Assembly (NCBI GenBank): GCA_027924585.1
Contig: BSBM01000461.1
Span: 10,045,001-10,109,000 of the forward strand
Source of the DNA: Larix kaempferi
Taxonomy: Eukaryota > Streptophyta > Pinopsida > Pinales > Pinaceae
Direction of reading: 5' to 3'
DNA: 64,000 nucleotides
The notes under the pieces are model-generated. The model saw nothing but the letters and a program-made list of their open reading frames with translations. It was not told the origin of the DNA and made no database searches. Made by a program: the position numbers and the translations under genes. This document shows positions 24,301-37,194 of this stretch, piece after piece (positions within the stretch are counted from its first letter, which is position 1; each line of letters starts with the position of its first letter).

Positions 24301-25109
24301 AAACATTTATATATATGCATGAAAAGAAGGGAACACTAAAAAAATTTGTTTTGTATGTAACCATACAAAACATTTGTTTTCTTTTGATTTTATTCGTTGC
24401 CTTAGCAGTGCACCTAACCTATTTATTGTGCTTAACAATATTGCATGCGCATTTTTCTTCTCCATATCACGTGCGCATTTTACCTTTATATAATGCGTGC
24501 GCATTTTGTAACTATATAAACAGTGGACTGTCCCTATCTGATAACAACTTTACTCTGTCTAAACGAAAAATAGGTTATCGCCCAATTTTTTGAACAGGGC
24601 AGGAGCTCGCCACTAGAAATATTCACAATACACCATCTCCATCATTATTTTTGTTATGCACGTGCAGCATTGAGGACATCTTTCATGGTTGATCAATGTG
24701 GTGTTGGGTTATATGGTCATATTTGAAGAAGAAAATCAACAATCTTGAAGAATCGCCAATTGAGTAACACCAAAGATAAGGTCTTTGAAAGATTCATTTT
24801 GCCTATATTTGAGAAGCACACAAGATAAGATATCAAGCTTCAAGACCATTTCATGGTGATGGTGGATATACACAATTGTACAAGAGAATCAACTTGAGGA
24901 ACAATTTATGATTTAACTTTCATTTTCTTATTATTGAAGACCACCAAAGGTAATTTTTCTCATTCATCATTTTTTGATGGGAAATATGAACAATTGAGAA
25001 GGAAGATTGAAGCACCTTGAAGGATCTATAGTTCTAAAGCACTAAAGGTTTGAAATCTTGTAATTGAAGAGCAGCAAAAACAAACTATATTGAATTGATC
25101 ATTGTAGTG
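24301..25109. other. No gene recognised
   Basis: Mixed-composition DNA between the GA field and the reading frame at 25110. GCGCATTTT-type words repeat three times at about 24446-24506 (ATGCGCATTTT, GTGCGCATTTT, GTGCGCATTTT). It could include a 5' leader for the next gene. Confidence 0.4.
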
Positions 25110-26490
25110 ATGGGGAATGTACGTAACCAAGGAATAAAATCAACAAGGAAGAAGAGACCTCAAGAAGTCATTGAAGAAGAGAAAGAAAAGAAAAGAATAG
25201 ACATGATGAATCGGAGGATTTCTTTGGAAACTAATCTAAATCCAATTATAGAGGATACCACGGTTCATCCTATTAATCCATGACAAGAAAAAAGGAAGCA
25301 TTCACTAGAGGGACCTTCAATTTCCACAATAGTTGTTGAACAAGCACCCCATGGAAGTAATCAAGAAGAAAAATGTAGGTGCTCATTAGGGGATGTTTCA
25401 ATTCCCACTTGAAGTCAAAGTGATAAGTTACCTTCTCAAGATGAAGCTCATGAAGAAACACCAAATTTGTTCACCTCTTGTTGTTATACAAGTGATCAAG
25501 TTAGAGAGGCATTGGACATGGAGCCTACTATTAAAGAAGAAAATGTTATCCGGACCATCGATGAGGATGTTGGACTTCCACCATCCAACTACCAGGAAGA
25601 GAATGAAGGGAAAACAAGCTACTACTGAAACGCCAGAGCGTCTTGGTGATGTGCTACATGGTAGAATTCCAACCCCCTTACCTCCATTAGCAAGCAAACG
25701 TCAAAGAACTACGAAGCGTATACAAGTTAATGAAAGTCTCCTCAATTCCATTGAAGGTACGCTATCTAAACGTAGTATTTCTTATCAAAATCAATAGATA
25801 CTTGATAAATATTTTGTTTCTAAATGTGATGGAGATAAATGTAGATTATTTTTATCATTGTTAAAATCTACGGGCATGAATATTGTTAGGAAAAAGTTAG
25901 GGATAAAGATGATAAAGAATTATGGACCAAGTTCTCATATAGTTAAAAGCTTAGTAGATGCCTTTGGTAAAATTGCTAAGAACACATGTTCAAAGGACCG
26001 CAATACGGCTTGTCGTGTGTTGTCACAAGCAATTGTAAATAAGAACACCAGCATCCTTCATTTTCTCAAGCCTACATCCAAACTAGTTAATTTGAATGTA
26101 AAAACCCTCAGTAGGTATTCTATTAGAAGAGAACATATTGACACAACCAATTAGACAGGTTTTTGGGCCTTTATTGGTCGGTTGCCACGTCATGACATGA
26201 AGCTAGTTGATGCAGTAAAGGGACTAGTGCAGAGTTTTTGGCATGATCACACAAGGCCTTCTTCAAACCGGAAGGATGTACTAAAACTGAGAAGGGGTTC
26301 AAAGGATCGTGAATCACATATTAAGCATCTTCTTGATATAACACAAATAGAAATATACGAGAAATTTAGGAATGAACATAGACAATTGAACTTGGGGAAA
26401 AGATCTTTTGAGAAAAGTCCTGGTATGATTATGATTCATATTATGTGTATGATTCTTTTATTTATAAAGGTATATAGGTTGAGGTGTTAA
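25110..26490 (+). pseudogene. Transposon-type hypothetical protein, broken
   Basis: Starts at ATG 25110 (MGNVRNQGIKSTRKKRPQEV). It is rich in Lys/Glu to about 25610 in one frame, with a TGA at 25281 and a stop near 25410, then continues in a second frame to 26490 with TAG at about 25795 and 26152. Near 25605 the text passes from ..NYQEENEG in the first frame to KQATTETPERLGD in the second, so a one-base indel is likely. The C-terminal part holds TRPSSNRKDVLKLRRGSKDR and later HLLDITQIEIYEKFRNEHR. From memory these resemble a family of repeat-derived plant proteins with a 'SPN.KDV' and an 'L..TQ...F..F' block. The function is unknown and I am not sure of the family. It seems to be cut off at 26490. 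Confidence 0.45.
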
Positions 26491-27505
26491 TATTATAGTA
26501 TTTGAATGATTGTAGCTCAACTAATTGTATTGGTTATTTAAGTATATTTTAATAGTGATGTTAATATTATACTCTTTAAATGATTGTAGTTCAACTAAAT
26601 GTATTTGTTATTTAAGTATTCAAGAATTGACTATGAGCTCCTATTAATGTGTTACATGTTGGTACATAGGAATTTAGATTATATTTGGCTATAAGAACAT
26701 GTTTTCTATGAATGTTATTAATGTGGGATTAAAAGGTTACATATATGACTAGTGATCATATTTCAATGGCTCGACAATATTAAAGTAATACTAATGCTTC
26801 CACTACATAGTTGGGGTTTACAGTTTTTTTTACCTTGGTCTTCACTATTTAAGGGAATGGTTTTCTCATTTAGTTAAAAAAAAATTACTTCAATTGAAGG
26901 GGATTTCACAAATTTATTAAAATGGTGGATTTAATGGCTAAAAACTTATGATTTTTTTAAAAAATTACAAGTTCAAATTTAAAAAAAATAGGATATATAC
27001 ACATTCATTTCCACAAATAAAACATTTAAATTATTATTATTATAATAATTATTTATTAATTAATTTTAAATTTTATTAATTAAAAAGAGTTTTATTCATT
27101 TATTTTTATTAATATAATTTTCTTTTATAAAAGATGAAATATAACGCAAAAATAATCAATTTAGCCCATTTTATCTAATTGCGTTAACGGTGTATTTTGC
27201 ATCCTCAATTGAAAAAAATAAAAATAAATATGGCCGCTTGCTACGCATAATTACCCATATTAGGATATTGAATACATCAACGATTAAGAGAGACTACATT
27301 TTCTCAAAACACCAACAAATCATTTTCTTCAATGCCATTCGAAAGCCATGCATAAAATCTCATAACATAGTTTCCTCAATCAGTTCCGAACGCAATGCAT
27401 AAAATCTGATTACATATCAACAAAATTATCGAATTTGAAAAGCATCAACGTTATGAATTTTCATACTGTGAGACGGTGTTCACAGCGTCCTATAATTCCT
27501 AAACT
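26491..27505. other. AT-rich spacer, 3' side of the KFB gene
   Basis: Very AT-rich, with A and T runs at about 26880-27140 and no open frame of note. It includes whatever 3' UTR and terminator the minus-strand KFB gene has; I cannot place a poly(A) signal with confidence. Confidence 0.5.
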
Positions 27506-28645
27506 TTAAATCTCACAGACAACTGTAGACCCAATACCCTGAACATAGTCCACATTTGAGCTTTCCGGTCTCTCAATGGCAGCCCACTTTCCACAGGTTT
27601 CTGCTTGCGTTCCAGCGGCACTTTTGAACGGCGGAGGCTCAAACATATAAAAAACCTGATCATAACCGCCACTGGTTTTAGCATAACCGCTCACAAAAAT
27701 CCTGTCACGCCACTCTACACAAGACGAAATCACTGGAAGGGTTTCTGGAAGAGAACCCACAGCCCTCCAAACGTTTTTCTTCCAATCGTACTGTATCACT
27801 CCCAGCTTCTTCTGGAAGGAATATAAGCTCCCTAAAGAAGAAGCTGCAACAACACACGATCGAGGGCCTTTCCCATCACCGACAGTCCACATATTCTCCA
27901 GCATCGACCATGCCCCTGTTTCTGGATCGTAAATTTCTGCACTACGCCTGAACCAATCAGGGGCATGAGTACTATGTCCACTAATAACGATAAATTTCCC
28001 ATGGATAAAAGCACCATAGCACTCGTCCCGCTCTTCGCTCATGTCAGGAAGAATCTTCCACTCGTCTTCCGCCACATTGTAAACTGCTGCTCCCCGGAGA
28101 GCATTTACCTCGTCGCCATGTCCTCCAGCAACATAAACAAGTCCTTCCGGCGACACGGAGCAAGCGCCGGAGATTCGAACCAGTGGCATGTCGGCACCGC
28201 GGCTACACTTAACAGACAAGAAATCGTAGATGAAAACGGTGTTTAGCGCCTTCAAGGCGTTGAGGTCGGAGGGTTTCCATCGGCCTATCAAAATCAGCTT
28301 TTGATTCACAGAAACGCAATCGCAAAAGAGTGGAAATCCAAGATGACGAACTCGAAATACGGGAAGGCGAGGGAGTGTTTCCCAGGTGCCTTGCAGAGGG
28401 TCATACACAGTAACCAGAATTTGTAGATCATTGTCTGTGTAGTTAGCTGGATATTCTCGGATTTCGATCAAACATATACATTGCTGGGAAGTCCCATGAT
28501 TTTTTCTGTCTTGATAGAACTGGGGGCTTTTCACCACGGCCTCCCATCTTCCGCAGACTGCTGTGAGGTTGTGATGGGATGTGTAAGGCACTCTCAGCAA
28601 ACACTGTCGACCTAATTCGCGTGGAAGACCTGGAAAAAGCTACAT
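27506..28645 (-). pseudogene. F-box/kelch-repeat (KFB) gene, full length with stop at codon 2
   Basis: A frame of 380 codons including the stop, ATG at 28645 to TAA at 27506, single exon as usual for this family. The N terminus is an F-box (residues about 3-45, LPRELGRQCLLRVPYTSHHN). A kelch propeller follows, with clear units at VYVAGGHGDEVNALRGAAVY and FIVISGHSTHAPDWFRRSAE, ending in a C-terminal VGSLPETLPVISSCVEWRDR block. Land-plant KFBs of this kind act as SCF substrate receptors, known targets including PAL and type-B response regulators; which one applies here cannot be told. Codon 2 is TAG, where the left paralogue has GAG. The next in-frame Met is in the propeller (ADMPLVRISG), so a normal F-box protein cannot be made from this ATG. 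Apart from that the frame is clean, which suggests a recent loss or a sequencing error. Confidence 0.85.
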
Positions 28646-31600
28646 AATCAATGGCACAATCTGTTGACAAAATACGAAGAGAGAAAGTTCCTGTACGAGG
28701 ATGAGTCTCGGAATAGATTTGCAAGTCTAGGATTTTATATCCTGAAAGAAGAGGCGGCTTGCGCGGCACTTTTTGTGGAGTTTGGTCAATGGTAGACACA
28801 TGGCACTCAAATCGCTTCTTTTGGGGGATTTGTTCCCCGGATCCGGCTATAAAAATCGGTGGAATTGTAGTTTCACCCCATTTACTGTGGAACTGTGCCT
28901 TTAGGATTTTTGCCCATTTTAAGACGACCCCTCGAAATACTAGGCTGATTTGAGTGCAGTTATCACATGCCCACATTTTTAGGAAAATGTCCCTTGATAA
29001 CGGCTGATTTGAGTGCAGTTATCACATGCCCACATTTTTAGGAAAATGTCCCTTCATAACGGCTAATTTGAGTTCTTTGGAGTTTAGCATTTTTTGAAAA
29101 ATAAAAATTTGTCTAAGATATTGGATCCAATTAAGCTCAATAGAAGTTTGGCTAAATTCGGTAGAAACAAGGATTTTTGAGAAATAGAAATGTCTTCTAC
29201 CAAATAAAAGAGTGAATTTTAAGATTTAATTTAAGTTTATTTTATAATTTTGTAGTTTCACCCCATTTACTGTGGAATTGTGTCCCTAGAATTTTTGCCC
29301 ATTTTAAGACGATCCCCGAAATACCAAGCTAATTTGACTGCAGTTATCACATGCCCACATTTTTAGGAAAATGTCCCTTCATAACAGCTAATTTGAGTTC
29401 TTTGGAGTTTAGCATTTTTTGAAAAATAAAAATTTGGCTAAGTTATTGGATCTAATTAAGCTCAATAGAAGTTTGGCTAAATTCGGTAGAAACAAGGATT
29501 TTTGAGAAATAGAAATGTCTTCTACCAAATAAAAGAGTGAATTTTAAAATTTAATGTTAGGTTTATTTTATAATTTTGTAGTTTCACCCCATTTACTGTG
29601 CTAGGATTTTTGCCCATTCTAAGACGACCCCCCAAAATACCAGGATAATTTGAGTGCAGTTATCACATGCCCACATTTTTAGGAAAATGTCCCTTCGTAA
29701 CCGCTAATTTGAGTTCTTTGGAGTTTAGCATTTTTTGAAAAATAAAAATTTGGCTAAGTTATTGGATCCAATTAAGCTCAATAGAAGTTTGGCTAAATTC
29801 GGTAGAAACAAGGATTTTTGAGAAATAAAAATGTCTTCTACCAAATAAAAGAGTGAATTTTAAAATTTAATGTTAGGTTTATTTTATAATTTTGTAGTTT
29901 CACCCCATTTACCGTGGAACTATGTCCCTAGGATTTTTACCCATTTTAAGACGACCCCAGAAATACAAGGCTGATTTGAGTGCAGTTATCACATGCCCAC
30001 ATTTTTAGGAAAATGTCCCTTCATAAGGGTTAATTTGAGTACTTTGGAGTTTAGCATTTTTTGAAAAATAAAAATTTGGCTAAGTTATTGGATCCAATTA
30101 AGCTCAATAAAAGTTTGGCTAAATTCCGTAGAAACAAGGATTTTTGAGAAATAGAAATGTCTTCTACCAAATAAAAGAGTGAATTTTAAAATTTAATGTT
30201 AGGTTTATTTTATAATTTTGTAGTTTCACCCCATTTACTTGGAACTGTGCCCCTAGGATTTTCGCCCATTTTAAGACGACCCCCCGAAATACCAAGCTGA
30301 TTTGAGTGCAATTATCACATGCCCTCATTTTTAGGAAAATGTCCCTTCATAACGGCTAATTTGAGTTCTTTGGAGTATAGCATTTTTTGAAAAATAAAAA
30401 TTTGGCTAAGTTATTGAATCCAATTAAGCTCAATAGAAGTTTGGCTAAATTAGGTAGAAACAAGGATTTTTGAGAAATAGATGTCTTCTACCAAATAAAA
30501 GAGTGAATTTTAAAATTTAATGTTAGGTTTATTTTATAATTTTGTATTTAAGGTGAAATTTCTATAAATTAATAAAATGTTAAGTAAATAAAAAATTTAC
30601 AATATTAATTTTAAAACCAAAAATATATTTTTTTCAATTAATTAAGATTAAAATAATTAATTAAAATATATAAATAGATTTAAGTTATTTGTTAAATAGA
30701 AATTTTGACATAAGATGTTAATTCAAAAACCATTAAATTGCTTTGTACTTTGTTTGGATATCAGTTTAGTACATCCATTTAACTTGTGGTGGTGAACACT
30801 CATAGGTCACAAGTTAAGTGCCATGAGCAAGTTACTTGTTACTTTTGTTCTCGTTCTCCACCTGTTGTTGTCAATGCCTTAGTTACATGTTACTTTTCTA
30901 GTTATTTTTTATATTTTTTTGTATAATTGTTTATTTCAAATTTTGAATGACACCCATTAAAGAATCTATACCTAGGGAAAGTATAGATGGTAGTCCACCC
31001 CAAATTCTACTAGCACAACCACTTACTTGTTGTCGTGACTACATGTTATCCATGCATGAGCTATGATTTATCCATGCATGCATGAGCTATGAGTTATCCA
31101 TGCATCAACTCTCAATTATTTTTTATATATTTTTTATAATTTTTATTTCAAACTTTGAATGATGCTCATAAAATCAATTTGGAGTGTACACTTGTCCCAT
31201 CCCTCTCAAATCTAGGAAAAGCATAGAGGGTAGTCCACCCCAAATTCTAAGATATAAACACCTATCACCTATGGGTGTAACAAGTTGTTTTCACATCTAA
31301 AAACTATTATCATAACATAAAAACTATTAAATCTAAAAACAAAAACAAAACAAAAAATCTAAATTGGTATATATCAAATATAAAAAACTAGTTTAATGTT
31401 TAATAACTATAACTTTATAAAATTGGTCTAAAAACCCATTTCTTAAAGAAATAACACTTACAAAACAAGAAATTAAAAAATAAAAACTACGTATATTGAT
31501 AAAACTAAAAATATCTATTAATAATAAATAATAAAATTATCATATTTCTTCAACGATTAAACCATTCTAATAGTTAATAATTAAGAGCCCATAATCTTCC

Positions 31601-34600
31601 ATAAACACTGAAATTTACCAACTTATTGACCTTTGTGATGTAAATTTGTTCTTCAAAACACTAAGTTCAACACCAAAAATGAATTCAAAATTCAATTTCT
31701 TAGAATAATTTCTTAGTGTACCATCAAAAAACCATCTATAATGCACAACTAGCCAGCACATTTCAATATAATATTCATGTGTTGTAACTAGTTTGTACCC
31801 TTTTGGACCATACTTTTTCTAATGGCTCACTTGACATGGTCATTTTTAAGTTGATTTCAACAAACATTCATTTCATCACTAGATCCCAATAAAAATAACC
31901 TAAAAACTTCAAAACATAAAGCATTAACCATAGAATTTTGTTCCAAACTAGCGAGGAATTTGGAAGACAAAATGGGTTTGCTTGTAGGGGTTTTCTTAAA
32001 GTATCTGGTCTTGATGGATCCTGTAAAACAAAAACGCTTCATTGAAAATTATAATGGCGTGACCAAAGGATGCCCAACCAATCACGTGAAACTGAATTCA
32101 TAACAAACACATCTGGTAGTGATCCGAAAATGGGTAAAACTCACTTTTCTTCATTCACGAATACTTAATCAAATTCTCAATAATCATAAATAAATTGGAA
32201 TAATAAATCAATTTCAATCTTCGACAATTTAGAGATTTCACAAAACACACATGAAAAAGATGCACAAACCAGAATTGTTAACGGAGTTTGTCAAGCCTCC
32301 TAACTATGTCTTTGGACTCATTGAAACTTTGAGTCGCTTCATTATCTCCTTCAAAGATAGGCTTTCATAAGTACAATTGCATGATCTTAACTTCAAGTGG
32401 CTCATTCCCATCTTGGGATTCCTTTCTCTTCCTCACCAAGAAGAACTAAGGCTCTCACATGAACTGAACTGTTTCTCCCATCTTGGGATGAAATTTCTTA
32501 TACAAAGCTTACTAGAAAACTTTCTCCAACAGAGCCATACTTTCCTTCTCCAAATGAGAGGATTTTATAGCCTTTACATGGATGATTAATCATTACATAT
32601 GTTAAGGAGAATATCTCTCCCATGATCCCCTAAATTAGGATCAACAGACAACTTAAAGGATAGGTGGAGAAATGGTCTCATCTTTTTCCATGAAGATATC
32701 AACACTCCCTTAGGACTAGGAAACCAATTGGTGAGGTGTATTCTCACATCTAATTAAATTTCCTTTATAAATTTAAAAGAGAATTTATATGAGCACTTTC
32801 ATATTTCCCCTTTTACATAGTTTTCATTGAACTTTCAATTTTAATGTGAAATACACTTTGTTCAATGTCATATGAACATTTGTTGGAAAAACCTCATTTT
32901 TGTCCGTAATTTCAATCTGTAATTTCTTTCATATACGAAGTCCATTTGACCCCGTTCAAATCGCATTAGGAAGCTCTCTGCAAGCTCTTCGTCAATTGAA
33001 TATTGTTGATGCGAATGAAAACCTTCTGCATTCTTTGACTGTGAAGATCCTCCTAGATCAGGTAGGCCCTCTCAATTTCATAAAATAATCTTTTATAGGC
33101 AAAATGCATCTATCCTCACCATTATGAAATAGTCTATCCTCCTCCTTGAGCGAGGATTTTATTGCATTCAAGAAAGCTGGATTTATAAGCCAAGAAGTCC
33201 CAATTTGAGAGGAGAATGTAGTTTCTAAAATAGCCATGCTATTAAAAAATTGGGTGATGCGATGAGAGAGAGAGGGGTCAATTAACTTAAAAATACCCAT
33301 TATTTAGCATTCCTACTGTAATGCCTCATTTTGACCTTATTAACTGAACTAATTTTCTTATTACTCTGAGACTTCATCAGTTTGATGACACTATGGACAT
33401 ATGGTTTTATTATTTTGCAGAGATTATATATGTGTATGATGTTAATGTTATGAATTCTATTCACGTTTTTATTATGTCTCTAGCATGCAAACTTACTACA
33501 TGATGGGTACATGGATACCGAGTTAAAAGTTATATGTTGAATGGATGGATATGATACCAGGTTCATGGTACATAGAAATGAATTGCATTGTTTTTCATTA
33601 GTAATGAAATGTATATCCATGTCAACGATTGCACGATATTCTCAATTGTGTGTTTGGAGACTAACCTACATGTTAAGAGAGCTAAGTGGTAGCTGGATCC
33701 TATGAGGAGGGAGTACCTCGGGGACATGAGTTCCAAAAGATAAATGGTATGCAAATGATGCATTATTTTTTAGCATGAGTATTGTATTATTATCATGATG
33801 TATGGGTAGGTTTGGGGTTTCAAGAAAGTCAATCGCCACAATTGGTTATTCGATGACAAAACCTGAGTACGACAGTCGTAATGCAGTAACTATGTCAAGA
33901 TAGACATAGCCCCTTATTGCATGGGAGGGGTGGAGGCATTGCCACAGTTTATCCTCTGAACTCGGAGTCATGAGAGGGTCGCGCTACGCCTCACTCCATA
34001 AGGTGTGGGATGATGACTGGTGGGTACCTACTAGGGAAGCTTGGTCGATGTATTCGACACTTCCTCTTACGGGTTCTAACTGGAACTGGTCATGGCATGA
34101 CACTTCAGCGTAGTCCAATAGAGAAAGTATATGATGTGGAATTTAGTTGTGAACTAGGTAGAAGGAGGTAGGTAGATAGGTATGTCATTGAAGTAAAAAG
34201 GAAAACATAATTCAATGTACTGAAAACCTTTGATTGATTCTTTTGTCGTAATTCAGTATGTTATGTTGTTTCATGTATTATAATAAATGGAGATAGTCAT
34301 TGAAATTCTTATCTTGGTATGTGTCTACTGATAGCGATTTATGTAATTATGTGGTATGCTTGTTTTAGTATTATTAGTGTACCTACATGAGGTATGGAAG
34401 CCATAGCTACTCTTACAAAACTCGCCTATATAGGCTGGTATTAGTTATCTACTATGATATTACAGTTAAGCTCTAATGCATTGTGATTGTGAATAAATTT
34501 CATTGGGAATTAATTATTACATATGTAGTTATGCATTGATATAATTGCGTCAGGTTATAAATCGAAGGTTTAATTGTGGTTTAGGTTAAGTATTAATCGT

Positions 34601-34772
34601 GGTCATCTTTAAAATAAATGCTAGTAAATGATTAAGAATATTATTATTAAAATAATTAATAAATATTAATGAAGAGTACTAAATATTAATGATATCAATT
34701 AGTTCATGTTTGGTTTACCAATGATAATGGTGTAAATAGTATTGATAATATTATTATTGACTTGATTAATAA
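28302..34772. repeat. Segmental duplication, right copy
   Basis: Direct repeat of 7814-12610 plus 20291-20537. It begins inside the KFB coding sequence and extends about 6.1 kb upstream of that gene's ATG. It differs mainly by the five-unit array (28867-30545), an extra stretch near 31040-31190, and the absence of the gypsy insertion: GTTAA is single at 34585-34589. Beyond the KFB gene and array I see only AT-rich DNA and small conserved frames. Confidence 0.9.
28867..30545. repeat. Five-unit ~320-bp tandem array upstream of the KFB gene
   Basis: Units begin GTAGTTTCACCCCATTTAC at 28867, 29252, 29578, 29894 and 30220, with spacings of 385, 326, 316 and 326 bp. The first unit is longer because a ~60-bp piece (TGATTTGAGTGCAGTTATCA...) is duplicated within it. 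The left segmental copy has one unit (8403-8728). The array starts about 220 bp upstream of the KFB ATG, so it lies in its promoter or 5' UTR region. Confidence 0.93.
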
Positions 34773-37194
34773 ATGGTAATGGGGTGTGATAATCATTGGG
34801 TAAATAATTAGTGGTACTAATAATTGATTAATGAACAATTGTTGTCAATTAATTAATTAATAGATCATTATTGATTAAATACTGATTTTAGTAACCACTG
34901 GAGGGTGAATTGGTTATGTATAGCATAGTAACAATCTAATATATTATCACAGCTCATTGAAGTAAATAATGTTAAATATAAAAAATTTAACCGAACTTTA
35001 GAATTAATTAAGAATTATGTATAATTATTGATTAACAATAATAAATATCATAAAAGTAATGGAATATATTGTTTAATGGAAATCATGCGTGAAACTTATC
35101 TCATTAAGTGGATAAAAGGGTAGGTGACCGATTGGGGGGGATTTAAATGACTTTCATTTAATGTTGATAAGCCATGTTCGAATTGCCTCATTAATAAGGA
35201 TAAGATTTAATATTTTAATGTTTAGGGGTACAAGGGACTTTTACGGTGGATAAGAAAACATGAATGAAAAATTATGGGGAGATAAGGGTAGTAATGGAGG
35301 GAATGGAGTCGACAGGGGAGGGAGTGAGCAGAAGAGAAGATGATAGATAGGAGGAGGGGGAGTGAAGAAGGGGATACTTTTCTTTACCAAGGAAGAATTT
35401 AGAAGAGGAGACTAAAATTCATGAAGAGGAGAACTACAGGATTCATTGGATTGTGCGGTACTCAGGTGGTCGTCTAGACTATCCTAGTTGGTAGACAGGA
35501 AGATCAAGTTTAGGCAGTTGAGTACTCTAAGGGTTTGGGGTTTTCTTTTACAGGTATTTTCTTTCTTTATTGTTGTCCTTTTATTTATATGTGGAAGGAG
35601 GTGGAATACTAATTTAATTCAATGAATAATATGTTGTGTAATTTAATTCTTACATGTATTTAAAATTTTGATCTATACCTACAATTACCTCATATTTTAA
35701 TTGTTTTCTACGTGAACATGAGACATATTAACTTAGAATGACACAGAAGCAAATACAGACAAGTAGTCAAGAAGTTAGAGTAGCTAAATAAACCAATGGA
35801 TTTAGAACAGATGTTTTGAGTAAACCGATGACTTATTTAGGTCCCTACACCTACCATGAATTGAATCTATATATCCATATCATGACTATTAAATCTGTGC
35901 ATATAAAAATTTTCCATAAACATTAAATTAAGTAAATACATAATAGTAGATATCAACCATGGAATTCATATACAAATGAGAAACTTATCTTTTTTAACAA
36001 AAATTGTCCTCCAATTTATTGTAGATGAAGGATGTTCCTCCTAGGAGTAGGCTCTCTCATAAGGAAACTAAATCAATATGCTCATAAGGAAACTAAATCT
36101 TTCGTAATACTTAACTCATGATGAAAGATTCAATGGTTTGAATAGCACTTTCATAATTTCACTACTCTGTCTTTCATCATACCTGAATGAATACATGGGA
36201 AAAATTCATGGATTATAAACTGAAGTACTTATAATAGAAAATATTTCTTTATTTGTTAATACAACCAAAGCAATTTCAAAATATTACTGATTCATTGTAC
36301 TCAATCTCAATGATTTCCTTTCCCATACATAACAACTCTTTTCCTTACCATACCCTTTAATTTTAGGACATTCAACATACCATTCAATACAAACGTAACT
36401 AGTGTACAAATGATCAATGACCACATCATCACTATGATCACAACAAATTCATAATAATATAGACCATAATTGAAAATTTCATACTAAGTATCCCTATGAG
36501 TTTACTTCCTACCTTAAACTCTTTTCTCATGTACAAACTATCTATCATCAATTAATATATATCACCAAATGCACAAGTCCATTCTTCATGGATCATCTTT
36601 ATACCCATGGTCTTAAATGTTTTATATATATGTTTATATAGCTATATATGGATATAATCCTATCTGCATAAAATAATTTCTTTTATATATATCAAACAAA
36701 ACTTAAAATACCTTTTAACCATAAAACAATTAGTAAAGGGATCGAAGCTGAGAGAACAATTTCAATCATCCATTGAAATCATAACCCCCGGTTACACATA
36801 GATATAGTGGATCAATCCAATGAATACTTCATCAACATCATAAACAACATTAATTCGGAGAGGTGGGTAATGGATCCACTATCTGTTAAGCAAACAATTC
36901 ATCGTGGATTAAGAGGCAATATCTATTAATAGGGGATTGAATTAAATGTAACTGCCATAGGATAAACAAGGGGGAGGTGCAATGAGCTAATTGCATGCCT
37001 CAATTCCACTAATAAAACAAGATTGTTTACAAACAAACATTTACTCCCAAGATTGATCGTCCCTCTGTTCTATGCCATGTAGGCAGAGGTTGACTAATAA
37101 TTACACAAAGTCTCATTAAGATAATATATGCCAAACAAAAATTAAGCATTCAATTTCATTAATAAATAGTGGATCATGTTTCCAATTAGACTAG

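Noticed and set aside
28598-28600. Start of the KFB protein at TTG 28600
   Set aside because: A plant nuclear gene would not normally start there; the family start is the ATG at 28645, which is followed by TAG.
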